Shown: piece by piece, positions 55,996-64,000 of the stretch | How the letters are laid out: the number at the start of each line of letters is the position of its first letter | How positions within the stretch are numbered: the stretch's first letter is position 1 | From: Sphingomonas faeni | GTDB lineage: Bacteria; Pseudomonadota; Alphaproteobacteria; Sphingomonadales; Sphingomonadaceae | Assembly (NCBI RefSeq): GCF_023195535.1 | Contig: NZ_JALPNF010000001.1 | Span: 248,001-312,000, forward strand | Direction: 5' to 3' | DNA: 64,000 bases | Notes under the pieces: model-generated | Databases searched by the model: none | Told to the model about the DNA's origin: nothing | The model's input: only the letters and a program-made list of their open reading frames with translations | Position numbers and translations under genes: made by a program

Positions 55996-56937
55996 ATGAT
56001 CCATGTCGTCCACCATCCCGACTATATCACGCCGGCGCCCGCGCGCTCGACTTATCGCTGGAACAAGAACGGGCTGATTCGCGACCTGCTGCTTGAAAAG
56101 GGCGATGCCGTGGCATGGCACCGCGCCGAGGCGACGCCGACCGCATGGTTGGAGGCGGTGCATGACGAGGATTACGTCGCCGAGGTGCTTCGTGCGGAGG
56201 TCCCGAAGGAGAAGGAGCGGCGGATCGGGTTTCCGGTGACGGCGGCCGTGGCGTCGCGCGCGGTGATCGTGCCGCACGGGACGTGGATGGCGGCGTGTCT
56301 CGCGCTGAAACATGGATTTGCTGCAAATACGGCGGGGGGGAGCCATCATGCGCTGGCAAACACCGGCGCGGGGTTCTGCGTGTTCAACGATCTGGCGGTT
56401 GCGGCGGCGCGGCTGATCGACGAGGGGCGGGTGGCGCGTGTTCTCGTGGTCGATTGTGACGTGCATCAGGGCGACGGGACCGCGGCGCTGCTCGCGGGAC
56501 GGCCGGAGATCGCGACCTATTCGATCCACGCTGAGAAGAATTTTCCGGTACGGAAGGCGCGGTCGACGATCGACGTGCCGCTGCCGGACAAGGTCCGCGA
56601 CGAAGCTTATCTGGCGATTCTAGGGGCGACGCTGGTGCCGTTACTCGACGAGTTTCGGCCGGAGTTGATCTTGTATCAGGCGGGGGTGGACCCGTTCGAG
56701 GGCGATCGGCTGGGGCGGTTGTCGCTGACCATGGACGGTTTGGCGCGGCGCGAGCGGCTGGTCGCTGGCCTTGCGATCGACCGAGGCGTGCCGCTCGCGA
56801 GCACGGTCGGCGGCGGGTACGGCGAGGATGCGCTCGCGATCGCCGAGCGGCACGTCGCCGCGATCATGACGCTGGGCGAAACTTTTGCCGCCGCAGGTGA
56901 CGCCGGACTGCGGGTTGGTGCATTGAACGCGCGATGA
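55996..56937 (+). CDS. Histone-deacetylase-family protein
   Basis: About 313 aa from ATG 55996. Zinc deacetylase fold with the full active site: GGSHHALANTGAGFCVFNDL (His-His pair), VLVVDCDVHQGDGTAALL (Asp/His metal ligands), and YQAGVDPFEGDRLG (third Asp). Sequence resembles bacterial class IV-like HDACs. Substrates may be acetyl-polyamines, small acetyl compounds or proteins. Its stop overlaps the photolyase start (ATGA). Confidence 0.92.
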   Translation: MIHVVHHPDYITPAPARSTYRWNKNGLIRDLLLEKGDAVAWHRAEATPTAWLEAVHDEDYVAEVLRAEVPKEKERRIGFPVTAAVASRAVIVPHGTWMAACLALKHGFAANTAGGSHHALANTGAGFCVFNDLAVAAARLIDEGRVARVLVVDCDVHQGDGTAALLAGRPEIATYSIHAEKNFPVRKARSTIDVPLPDKVRDEAYLAILGATLVPLLDEFRPELILYQAGVDPFEGDRLGRLSLTMDGLARRERLVAGLAIDRGVPLASTVGGGYGEDALAIAERHVAAIMTLGETFAAAGDAGLRVGALNAR

Positions 56938-58295
56938 CGACACCTTCTTTGCTCTGGCTGCGCCAGGACCTCCGCCTTCACGATCAACCCGCGCTGATCG
57001 CCGCCGCGCATGCGGGGCCGGTAATTCCGGTCTACGTCCTCGACGACGATGCGCCGGGGAAATGGAAGATGGGCGGGGCGCAGCGCTGGTGGCTGCATCA
57101 CACGCTCGACGCGTTCGGGACGTCGCTGGCCGACAAGGGCTCGAGGCTGATCCTGCGGCGCGGCGATGCGGTCGAGGTGCTGACGGCGCTGATGGAGGAA
57201 ACCGGCGCCGGGCAGGTCCATGCGATCCGGCATTATGAGCCGTGGTGGCGCAAGGCCGAGGCAGCGCTCGGCGATCGATTGTGCCTGCATGATGGCAATC
57301 ATCTCGCGCGCGTCGAGGACGTAAAGACGGGCTCAGGTGGGCAGTTCAAGGTGTATTCCTCGTTCTGGAAGGCGCTCAACCAGATGATGCCGCCGGGCGA
57401 GCCCGAGCCTGTACCGCGGACGGTCCCGGCGCCGTCGACGTGGCCGAAGACCGAAAAGCTCGCGGACTGGGATTTGCTGCCGACCAAGCCGGACTGGTCG
57501 ACGGGGTTCAAGGACTGGACGCCGGGCGAGGCGCATGCGTTGAAGAACGCGAAGGCGATGGCCCCGATCGTCGAGGCTTATGACGTCGATCGCAACATGC
57601 CGTCGATCGAGGGCACGTCGCGCCTGTCCCCGCATCTGCATTTCGGCGAGATTTCGCCGCGTGCGGTGTGGCATGCGGTCGACGGGCACGGCGATGCGAC
57701 CACGTTCCGCAAGGAACTGGCGTGGCGGGATTTCACCGATGGCGTCGTGCTGACGATGCCGGATTACGGCGACACGAACGGGCGGCCCAAGTTCGATAAG
57801 CTCCCCTGGCGATCCGGCAAGGAGTCCGATGCGGACTTGAAGGCGTGGCAGGAGGGCAAGACCGGGTATCCGATCGTCGATGCGGGCATGCGCCAGCTTT
57901 GGGCGACGGGGTGGATGCATAATCGCGTGCGGATGATCACGGCGAGCTTCCTGGTGAAGCACCTGCTGATCGATTGGCGGGAAGGCGAGCGCTGGTTCTG
58001 GGATTGCCTGGTCGACGCGGATTACGGGAATAACGCGGTGAACTGGCAGTGGGTGGCCGGGACGGGCGTGGATTCGAACATGTTCGGACGCATCATGGCG
58101 CCGTTGTCGCAGTCGGAGAAGTTCGACGCGGGGGACTATATCCGCGAGTGGGTGCCGGAACTGGCGAAGGTGTCGGGGGCGGCGATCCATGATCCGGACG
58201 AGTCGGGGTGTCGGCCAAAGGCATATCCGGCGAAGATCGTCGGGCATCGCGAAGGGCGCGAGCGGGCGCTCGAAGCCGGGCGCCACGCGCGTTAA
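56934..58295 (+). CDS. phrB: Deoxyribodipyrimidine photo-lyase
   Basis: 453 aa. Light-driven repair of cyclobutane pyrimidine dimers. SLLWLRQDLRLHDQPALIAA at the start, antenna domain, then FAD domain: SRLSPHLHFGEISPRAVWHA, FRKELAWRDFTDG, GKTGYPIVDAGMRQLWATGW, MHNRVRMITASFLVKHLLID, WREGERWFWDCLVDADYGNN and WQWVAGTGVDSNMFGRIMAP. Class I CPD type; the Trp electron chain is present. Coupled to the HDAC gene. Confidence 0.95.
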   Translation: MTTPSLLWLRQDLRLHDQPALIAAAHAGPVIPVYVLDDDAPGKWKMGGAQRWWLHHTLDAFGTSLADKGSRLILRRGDAVEVLTALMEETGAGQVHAIRHYEPWWRKAEAALGDRLCLHDGNHLARVEDVKTGSGGQFKVYSSFWKALNQMMPPGEPEPVPRTVPAPSTWPKTEKLADWDLLPTKPDWSTGFKDWTPGEAHALKNAKAMAPIVEAYDVDRNMPSIEGTSRLSPHLHFGEISPRAVWHAVDGHGDATTFRKELAWRDFTDGVVLTMPDYGDTNGRPKFDKLPWRSGKESDADLKAWQEGKTGYPIVDAGMRQLWATGWMHNRVRMITASFLVKHLLIDWREGERWFWDCLVDADYGNNAVNWQWVAGTGVDSNMFGRIMAPLSQSEKFDAGDYIREWVPELAKVSGAAIHDPDESGCRPKAYPAKIVGHREGRERALEAGRHAR

Positions 58296-58315
58296 TATAC
58301 TGCCAAACGCACACC

Positions 58316-58397
58316 CGTCATCCTGACGGAAGTCAGGATCCAGAGTAACAGGCGGCGACCTTTTTGGCTCTGGATCCTGACTTTCGTCAGGATGACG
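58316..58397. repeat. 82-bp inverted-repeat element, family B copy 2
   Basis: 30-bp arms (58316-58345 and 58368-58397) with one mismatch, beginning CGTCATCCTGACGG. Same family as 42154-42237. It follows phrB by about 20 bp. Confidence 0.9.
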
Positions 58398-58490
58398 ATA
58401 GGAGACGTCCGTCGTCTATCCACCGACATAGACTACTGTTTAACGCCTTCCTCTTTCCTAGCTCGCCCCCCTGTTGCATGGAGCGCCGCG

Positions 58491-59735
58491 ATGACTGCCG
58501 TTCCCGCTTTCGACGATGTGCCTGCCGCGCAAGTTTCCCCGGTCGCGCGTCTCGTCGCGCCGATTTTCCACCGCTTGCTAGACCGGATCGATGCGGGGCT
58601 TGAGAGCGGCGGGATCGACGCACGGCTACCGGACGGCACGCGAAGGCTGATCGGCGGGCGCGCGCCGGGGCCTTTGCCGGTGGTGACCGTGCATCGCTGG
58701 CGTGCGTTGGTGCGGTTGGCGACGGCGGGGTCGGTCGGCTGGTACGAGGGCTGGGCGGCAGGCGACTGGTCGAGCCCCGATCCGGTCCCGCTGTTCGACC
58801 TTTTCATGCGCAACCGGCGGTCGCTGGGGGGCGCGGCGCGGTCGGGGGGCGTAGTGCGGTTGGCGGCGCGGGCGTGGCACAGAATGCGGCGGAACGACCC
58901 GACTGGCTCGCGGAAGAACATCGCCGCGCATTACGACCTCGGCAACGATTTCTACGAGACGTGGCTCGATCCGAGCCTGACCTATTCGAGCGCGATCTTT
59001 GAAGAGCCCTTCGACGATGCCGAGCCGCATGTGGCGGGGCAGACGACCAAGTTGCGCGCGATCCTTGACCGAACCGGCGTGCGGGCTGGTGATACGATCC
59101 TAGAGATCGGCTGCGGCTGGGGATCGTTTGCGGAGCTGGCGGCGCGGGCGGGGGTCGGCGTACATGCGCTCACGCTGTCGACCGAGCAGAAGCGGCAGGT
59201 CGACGACCGGATCGCCGCGGCGGGGCTCGATGGCGTGTGCGTGGCGCTGACCGATTACCGCGACGTCACCGGGACCTATGACGCGGTGGCGAGCATCGAG
59301 ATGGTCGAGGCGGTCGGCGAGGAATATTGGCCGGTGTATCTCGACGCGATCGCGCGCGCGCTGAAGCCGGGTGGGCGCGCGGCGTTGCAGTATATCTCGA
59401 TCGACGACACGATCTTCGATGCCTATTCGCGGAGTGTCGACTTCATCCAGCGTTACGTGTTCCCGGGCGGGATGCTGTTGTCCGAGCCGCGGTTTCGCGC
59501 GCTGGCGGAGGCGCGCAAGCTGACGTGGGAGGACCGGCGCGGGTTCGGGCTACACTATGCCGAGACGTTGCGGCGGTGGCGGGTGGCGTTCGATGCCGCG
59601 GTGGCCGAGGGGCGGTTGCCGGCGCGGTTCGATGCGCGGTTCGTGGCGTTGTGGCGATACTATCTGATGTACTGCGAGGGCGGGTTTCTCGGCGGCGGGA
59701 TCGATGTCGCGCAGGTTACGCTGGTGAAGCGCTAG
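58491..59735 (+). CDS. cfa: Cyclopropane-fatty-acyl-phospholipid synthase
   Basis: About 414 aa from ATG 58491 (GGAGC upstream; frame open to 58392). Uses S-adenosylmethionine to cyclopropanate unsaturated phospholipid acyl chains. N-terminal lipid-binding domain, then NIAAHYDLGNDFYETWLDPS, MTYSSA-type LTYSSAIFEE, SAM motif ILEIGCGWGSFAELAARAGV, SIEMVEAVGEEYWPVY, FIQRYVFPGGMLLSE and FGLHYAETLRRWR. The stop base starts repeat A copy 2. Confidence 0.94.
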   Translation: MTAVPAFDDVPAAQVSPVARLVAPIFHRLLDRIDAGLESGGIDARLPDGTRRLIGGRAPGPLPVVTVHRWRALVRLATAGSVGWYEGWAAGDWSSPDPVPLFDLFMRNRRSLGGAARSGGVVRLAARAWHRMRRNDPTGSRKNIAAHYDLGNDFYETWLDPSLTYSSAIFEEPFDDAEPHVAGQTTKLRAILDRTGVRAGDTILEIGCGWGSFAELAARAGVGVHALTLSTEQKRQVDDRIAAAGLDGVCVALTDYRDVTGTYDAVASIEMVEAVGEEYWPVYLDAIARALKPGGRAALQYISIDDTIFDAYSRSVDFIQRYVFPGGMLLSEPRFRALAEARKLTWEDRRGFGLHYAETLRRWRVAFDAAVAEGRLPARFDARFVALWRYYLMYCEGGFLGGGIDVAQVTLVKR

Positions 59736-59863
59736 AATCCTCCCCCGCCAGGGGGAGGTGGCGCCAAAGGCGACGGAGGGGGAGGACACGGAAGCTACGT
59801 GGTCGCTTACCTCCCCCTCCGTCTGGCAAGCGCCAGCCACCTCCCCCTGGCGGGTGAGGATTC
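59735..59863. repeat. 129-bp inverted-repeat element, family A copy 2
   Basis: Same length and arms as 38829-38957 (AATCCTCCCCCGCCA...), with a different centre. It exactly fills the gap between the convergent cfa and SDR stop codons, so it likely terminates both. Confidence 0.9.
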
Positions 59864-59865
59864 CT

Positions 59866-60576
59866 TTAGTTCACCCGCTCGAAATGGCCGGGTTCGAAGC
59901 CTTCGATTGCCAGCGCCACGATCCGGTCAGCCACCACCGTCGGTTCCTTGACCGAATTCGGATCTTCGCCCGGATAGGCGCGCGCGCGCATCTTGGTGCG
60001 GGTCGCACCGGGATCGACGATCGCCGTGCGGATCGCGCTGATCTCCGCCATCTCGTCGCCATAGGCACCGAGCAGCGTTTCGAACGCGGCCTTCGAGGCA
60101 CCATATAGACCCCAGTATGCGCGGGGCTTGCGGCCTACGCTGGAGGTCACGCCGATCACGCGGGCCGACTTGGCCTTCTTCAGCATCGCATCGAACGCCG
60201 CGATCAGCGCGGCCTGTGCGCTGACGTTGAGAGTCAGGACCTGCGCCATTTCCTTCGGGTCGATCGCCGGGACCGACGACAGCGAGCCGAGCATGCCAGC
60301 GTTGAGGACGAGGATATCAAGCGCATCCCAGCGGTCCCCGATCGCCGTCGCCAAGCGCGCGATGGCTTCGCTTTCCGCCAGATCGAGCGGGGCGATCGTC
60401 GCCGAACCGCCGGCCGCGTGGATCGTCGCCTCGACCTCTTCGAGACCGCCTGGAGTGCGCGCCGTCAGGACGACATGTGCGCCCTTCGCCGCCAGAGCGA
60501 TCGCAGTCGCAGCGCCGATGCCGCGGCTGGCACCGGTGACCAGCGCCAGCCGGCCTTCGAGAGGCTTGTCCGTCAT
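59866..60576 (-). CDS. Short-chain dehydrogenase/reductase
   Basis: 236 aa from ATG 60576 (GGAGC 4 nt upstream; frame open to 60648). Classical SDR: ALVTGASRGIGAATAIALAA, LNAG as LVLNAGMLGS, catalytic Ser in VIGVTSSVGRK and Tyr/Lys in YWGLYGASKAAFETLL. Resembles YciK-type SDRs; substrate unknown. It is 16 bp downstream of purF on the same strand. Confidence 0.9.
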   Translation of the reverse strand: MTDKPLEGRLALVTGASRGIGAATAIALAAKGAHVVLTARTPGGLEEVEATIHAAGGSATIAPLDLAESEAIARLATAIGDRWDALDILVLNAGMLGSLSSVPAIDPKEMAQVLTLNVSAQAALIAAFDAMLKKAKSARVIGVTSSVGRKPRAYWGLYGASKAAFETLLGAYGDEMAEISAIRTAIVDPGATRTKMRARAYPGEDPNSVKEPTVVADRIVALAIEGFEPGHFERVN

Positions 60577-60592
60577 AATCGCTCCGGGATTA

Positions 60593-62050
60593 TCAGATGA
60601 CGCGTTCGGCGAGCATCGCGAACTGATCGACTTCCGAGCCTTCGTCATGGTCGGTCAGCGTGGTCGGGTAATCGCCGGTGAAGCACGCATCGCAGTATTT
60701 CGGACGGACATCCGCGCGCTTCGCCTCGCCGAGCGCCTTGTAGAGGCCGTCGATCGAGATGAAGTTCAGGCTGTCGGCATGGATGAAGCCGGTCATGCCG
60801 CCGAGGTCGAGCTTGGCCGCGAGCAACTTCTCGCGCTCGGGCGTGTCGACGCCATAGAAGCACGAATGCCGCGTCGGCGGGCTGGCGATTCGCATATGGA
60901 CTTCTGCCGCGCCGGCCTCGCGCATCATCTCGACGATCTTCAGCGAAGTCGTGCCGCGGACAATCGAATCGTCGACGAGGATGACCCGCTTGCCCTTGAT
61001 CAGCGCACGGTTGGCGTTGTGCTTCAGTTTAACGCCGAGATGGCGGACCTTGTCGCCCGGCGAGATGAACGTGCGGCCGACATAATGCGATCGGATGATG
61101 CCGAGCTCGAAAGGGATGCCCGACTGCTGCGCATAGCCGATCGCCGCCGGCGTGCCCGAATCGGGGACGGGGATGACGAGGTCGGCATCGACCGGCGATT
61201 CGATCGCGAGCTGCGCGCCGATCGCTTTGCGGACCGAATAGATCGAGTGATCGTCGACGATCGAATCGGGGCGCGAGAAATACACCCATTCGAAGATGCA
61301 TGGCCGCGCCGCCATCGGTGCGAACGGGCGGATCGAGCGGATCTCGGAACCCTGGACGATGACCAGCTCGCCCGGCTCGATCGCGCGGACGAAGGTGGCG
61401 CCGACGACGTCGAGCGCGACTGTCTCGGACGCGAAGATCACCGCATCGCCGAGCTTGCCCATGACGAGGGGGCGGATGCCCAAGGGATCGCGGCAGGCGA
61501 TCATGCCCTCGGGCGTCATCACGATCAGCGAATAGGCGCCCTCGATCTGCTTCAGCGCATCGATGAAGCGATCGAGCAGCGTCCGGTAGTTCGAGGTCGC
61601 GACGAGGTGGATGATGGTCTCGGTATCGCTGGTCGACTGGAAGATCGAGCCGCGGCGGACGAGCTCGCGCCGCAACCGCATCGCATTGGAGATGTTGCCG
61701 TTATGCGCGATCGCGAAGCCGCCGGTCGACAGCTCGGCGTATAGAGGCTGGACGTTGCGCAAGGCCGTCTCGCCGGTCGTCGAATAGCGGACATGGCCGC
61801 AGGCGACGGTGCCGGGGAGGGCGCGGATCACGTCGTCGCGGTCGAAATTGCCCGCGACATGCCCCATCGCGCGGTGGGTGTGGAAATTGGCGCCGTCGAA
61901 GGTGGTGATGCCGGCGGCTTCCTGCCCGCGGTGCTGCAGCGCGTGCAGCCCCAGGGCTACGAGCGCGGCCGCGCCATCGGTGGCGGAGACGCCGAACACC
62001 CCGCATTCTTCGCGGAGTTTGTCGTCATCGAAAGGATTGGTCGTCTGCAT
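60593..62050 (-). CDS. purF: Amidophosphoribosyltransferase
   Basis: About 485 aa from ATG 62050 (frame open to 62248). First committed step of purine synthesis. A short propeptide (MQTTNPFDDDKLREE) precedes the N-terminal nucleophile Cys in CGVFGV. Glutaminase blocks are GLHALQHRGQEAAGI and CGHVRYSTTGET. The PRPP motif is VILVDDSIVRGTTSLKIVEM. Cys in KYCDACFTGDYP and elsewhere fit the 4Fe-4S Bacillus-type enzyme. Separate from the purCSQ operon. Confidence 0.96.
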   Translation of the reverse strand: MQTTNPFDDDKLREECGVFGVSATDGAAALVALGLHALQHRGQEAAGITTFDGANFHTHRAMGHVAGNFDRDDVIRALPGTVACGHVRYSTTGETALRNVQPLYAELSTGGFAIAHNGNISNAMRLRRELVRRGSIFQSTSDTETIIHLVATSNYRTLLDRFIDALKQIEGAYSLIVMTPEGMIACRDPLGIRPLVMGKLGDAVIFASETVALDVVGATFVRAIEPGELVIVQGSEIRSIRPFAPMAARPCIFEWVYFSRPDSIVDDHSIYSVRKAIGAQLAIESPVDADLVIPVPDSGTPAAIGYAQQSGIPFELGIIRSHYVGRTFISPGDKVRHLGVKLKHNANRALIKGKRVILVDDSIVRGTTSLKIVEMMREAGAAEVHMRIASPPTRHSCFYGVDTPEREKLLAAKLDLGGMTGFIHADSLNFISIDGLYKALGEAKRADVRPKYCDACFTGDYPTTLTDHDEGSEVDQFAMLAERVI

Positions 62051-62171
62051 GCCGGATCTCACGTCGTGCGGAAGCCGCCCTATACGAGCGGTTCGCGGCG
62101 TTGTCGCCTGTTTGTAATAACATTGCGTGCTGCTGGTCGCATCGGGGCGGGTTTCGGGTATATCTCGCGCC

Positions 62172-62534
62172 ATGACACACAGCCGCGACACGGGCCTGAC
62201 GCTCGATCCGAAATTCGATTCCGCCGGGCTTTTGACCGCGGTCGTCACCGACCGTGTCTCGGGCGACGTGCTGATGGTCGCGCATATGAATGCGGAGGCG
62301 CTGGCGCAGACGCAGGCGACCGGCGAGGCCCATTTCTGGTCGCGTAGCCGTGAGAAGCTGTGGAAGAAGGGCGAGACGTCGGGGAACGTGCTGCGCGTCG
62401 CCGAGCTTCGGATCGACTGCGATCAGGATGCGGTGTGGGTGATCGCGGACGCGGCGGGGCCGGCGTGCCACACCGGCGAGCGGACCTGCTTCTTCCGGCG
62501 GATCGAGGGGGGCGGACTGGTACCGGCCGAATGA
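62172..62534 (+). CDS. hisI: Phosphoribosyl-AMP cyclohydrolase
   Basis: 120 aa from ATG 62172. Third step of histidine synthesis. [57 protein letters not shown] and zinc-Cys [11 protein letters not shown]. Monofunctional, without the HisE part. Its stop overlaps the lipoprotein start (ATGA). Divergent from purF with 121 bp between. Confidence 0.95.
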   Translation: MTHSRDTGLTLDPKFDSAGLLTAVVTDRVSGDVLMVAHMNAEALAQTQATGEAHFWSRSREKLWKKGETSGNVLRVAELRIDCDQDAVWVIADAAGPACHTGERTCFFRRIEGGGLVPAE

Positions 62535-63016
62535 GGCGGGCGCTGCTGCTCGCTTTAATGTTGGGCGGATGTGGGCGAGAGCCGTCCGACGTCGTGGCGG
62601 ACAGTGCGGGGGCTCGGCTGGAAGCCGCTGCCGAGACGGCGGGCATCGTGCCGGACCCGAACGCGCCGCTGCAAGGATCCTGGGCGCGCGATACCGACCG
62701 GGTCTGCGTCGTCGGGACGGACAAGATTGCCCGGATCGGGGTCAGCGTCGATTATGGCGAGGCCCAGGGCTGTACCGCGTCCGGCACGGTCGAGCGCTCG
62801 GGCGACGCACTCAAGGTCGCGTTCGGCATGTGCAAATTCGACGCGAAGTTCGACGGCGACCGGATCGTCTTTCCGGCCGACATGACGCAGGCCTGCGAGT
62901 CGCTCTGCACCGGTCGCGCATCGCTCGCCGCGCTTACCGTCGATCGGATCAGTGGATCGCGCTCGGAGGCCTCAACGCTGAGATCATCTGCCGGGAAGTT
63001 GCTCTGCGCTAATTGA
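62531..63016 (+). CDS. Putative lipoprotein of unknown function
   Basis: 161 aa. Lipobox LMLGGC after a short basic-hydrophobic signal ([14 protein letters not shown]), so the mature N-terminus is probably lipidated. The mature part has [20 protein letters not shown] and several Cys ([27 protein letters not shown], final LLCAN), suggesting a disulfide-linked periplasmic domain. It is coupled to hisI by ATGA. No family recognised. Confidence 0.8.
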   Translation: MRRALLLALMLGGCGREPSDVVADSAGARLEAAAETAGIVPDPNAPLQGSWARDTDRVCVVGTDKIARIGVSVDYGEAQGCTASGTVERSGDALKVAFGMCKFDAKFDGDRIVFPADMTQACESLCTGRASLAALTVDRISGSRSEASTLRSSAGKLLCAN

Positions 63017-63041
63017 CGTTGACGTAAACGAGAGTTATCTC
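63013..63041 (+). promoter_or_regulatory. MerR-gene promoter with internal dyad
   Basis: TTGACG (63013-63018), 17-bp spacer, TATCTC (63036-63041). The spacer overlaps GTTGACGTAAAC (63018-63029), a dyad of the form GTTNACGTNAAC, as expected for MerR-family autoregulation. Transcription would start at or next to the ATG, giving a leaderless mRNA. Confidence 0.5.
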
Positions 63042-63048
63042 GTCGGGG

Positions 63049-63498
63049 ATGGCGACACGAGCATCTCCTTCCCCGGTCTCTCCCGAATCCTACGCGGTGA
63101 TCGAACCGCGGCATGATCGCGAGAGCTTCACGATCTCCGACCTCTCCGCCGAGTTCGACGTCACCGCGCGAGCTTTGCGGTTCTACGAGGACGAAGGCCT
63201 GATCGCGCCCGAGCGTCGTGGGACGCAGCGCATCTATTCGCACCGCGACCGCGCGCGCCTCGCCTGGATCCTGCGTGGCAAGCGCGTCGGGTTCAGCCTC
63301 GGCGAAATCCGCGAGATGATCGACCTCTACGATCTCGGCGACGGCCGGCGTGCGCAGCGCCAGGTCGTGATCGAGCGCAGCCAGGCGCGGATCGCGCTGT
63401 TGACGGCGCAGAAGCGCGACATCGATCTCGCCATCGACGAACTCACCAGTTTCGTGGCCCTTCTCGAAGCCAGCCGCGCCCAAGACAACCAAGGATAA
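63049..63498 (+). CDS. MerR-family transcriptional regulator
   Basis: 149 aa. The HTH begins FTISDLSAEFDVTARALRFY and continues EDEGLIAPERRGTQRIYSHR. The helical effector end contains LGEIREMIDLYDLGDGRRAQ, lacking metal-binding Cys. It resembles regulators of acyl-CoA and branched-chain amino-acid breakdown (LiuR-like). The acyl-CoA dehydrogenase starts 3 bp after its stop, so both are probably co-transcribed and autoregulated. Confidence 0.92.
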   Translation: MATRASPSPVSPESYAVIEPRHDRESFTISDLSAEFDVTARALRFYEDEGLIAPERRGTQRIYSHRDRARLAWILRGKRVGFSLGEIREMIDLYDLGDGRRAQRQVVIERSQARIALLTAQKRDIDLAIDELTSFVALLEASRAQDNQG

Positions 63499-63501
63499 AT
63501 C

Positions 63502-64000
63502 ATGCCCCAGTATACGCCCCCCGTCCGCGACACACGTTTCGTCCTCGAGCATGTCGTTGGCCTGCCACGCTATTCCAATCTCCCCGGCTTCGATGCGGCC
63601 TCGCCCGACGTCGTCGATGCAGTGCTTGAGGAGGGCGGCAAGTTCGTCGCCGAAGTGCTGTTCCCGCTCAACCTGTCGGGCGATCAGCAGGGTTGCACAC
63701 GGCATGAGGACGGCTCGGTGACGACGCCGGACGGCTTCAAGGAAGCGTATAAGCAGTACGTCGAGAGCGGCTGGGCGACGCTCGGCAACCAGCCGGAGTA
63801 TGGCGGGCAGGGCATGCCGCACGTCGTGTCGACCGCGTTCCAGGAATACATGATCTCGTCGAACATGGCGTTCGCGATGTATCCTGGCCTGACGCACGGC
63901 GCGATCGCCGCGCTGATCGCCAAGGGTTCAGACGCGCAGAAGGCGATGTACGTGCCGAAGATGGTGTCCGGCGAATGGGGCGGGACGATGAACCTGACCG
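63502..64000 (+). CDS. Acyl-CoA dehydrogenase family protein (cut by window edge)
   Basis: First 166 residues only. ATG 63502 behind AAGGA. The start [20 protein letters not shown], then [40 protein letters not shown] and [11 protein letters not shown] fit the DmdC/long FadE-like branch of acyl-CoA dehydrogenases. Probably an FAD enzyme of fatty-acid or branched-chain acyl-CoA oxidation. The catalytic region lies outside the window. Confidence 0.9.
   Translation, partial: MPQYTPPVRDTRFVLEHVVGLPRYSNLPGFDAASPDVVDAVLEEGGKFVAEVLFPLNLSGDQQGCTRHEDGSVTTPDGFKEAYKQYVESGWATLGNQPEYGGQGMPHVVSTAFQEYMISSNMAFAMYPGLTHGAIAALIAKGSDAQKAMYVPKMVSGEWGGTMNLT

Noticed and set aside
38829..59863. Inverted repeats as a CRISPR or transposon system
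   Set aside because: Copies are far apart, not arrayed with spacers, and carry no transposase or cas genes.

Overview
The window is high-GC alphaproteobacterial DNA, most likely from a Sphingomonas-type bacterium. The signs are a large Caulobacter/sphingomonad-type TonB-dependent receptor, several Tat-exported glycoside hydrolases, CsbD stress genes behind a sigma-EcfG-like promoter, dense ATGA/GTGA gene overlaps, and long inverted-repeat elements placed just after gene ends. Organism assignment is inference from gene content.

Region 1 (1-16613) is a polysaccharide utilisation locus arranged around a divergent promoter near 8.6-8.9 kb. Leftward lie two GH29 alpha-L-fucosidases, an SGNH esterase, a GH31 alpha-xylosidase-type enzyme and a GH42 beta-galactosidase. 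Rightward lie a TonB-dependent receptor, a GH2 enzyme and a GH35 beta-galactosidase. All appear exported. Fucosidase, galactosidases, xylosidase and esterase together match the side chains of acetylated fucogalacto-xyloglucan. No endo-glucanase, beta-glucosidase or regulator is visible; the locus runs off the left edge. A Tat-signal malate:quinone oxidoreductase follows (17097-18836).

Region 2 (18990-22757) is a leftward stress module: CsbD protein, PAS/LuxR regulator, CsbD-like protein, membrane protein; then tRNA-Arg(TCT). Region 3 (22819-25367) has the YhhQ transporter and convergent purC-purS-purQ. Region 4 (25622-34662) is a tight five-gene operon: L-serine dehydratase, M3 oligopeptidase, a Cds1-like PLP enzyme, fused 5-oxoprolinase and DUF2891, suggestive of peptide, cysteine and glutathione breakdown. 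Region 5 (34986-38924) is a fully coupled four-gene redox operon: DUF4126 membrane protein, MerA-like disulfide oxidoreductase, cNMP-domain/thioredoxin-reductase-like protein and a UBP zinc finger. A cyclophilin and a COG2509 flavoprotein follow.

Region 6 (41500-49328) is late-stage cobalamin assembly: cobO; a cobalamin riboswitch driving DUF1636-cobT-phosphatase-cobS; convergent cobQ-cbiB-threonine-phosphate decarboxylase; divergent cobU. No corrin-ring genes are present. Then come a 59-aa small gene and a Crp/Fnr regulator with a hairpin over its likely Shine-Dalgarno. Region 7 (50692-55921, leftward) holds rppH, a DUF481 protein, an M20 hydrolase, astA, astB and a small membrane protein. 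Region 8 (55996-64000) holds an HDAC-like deacetylase coupled to photolyase, cfa, an SDR, purF, hisI, a lipoprotein, and a MerR regulator before an acyl-CoA dehydrogenase cut by the right edge.
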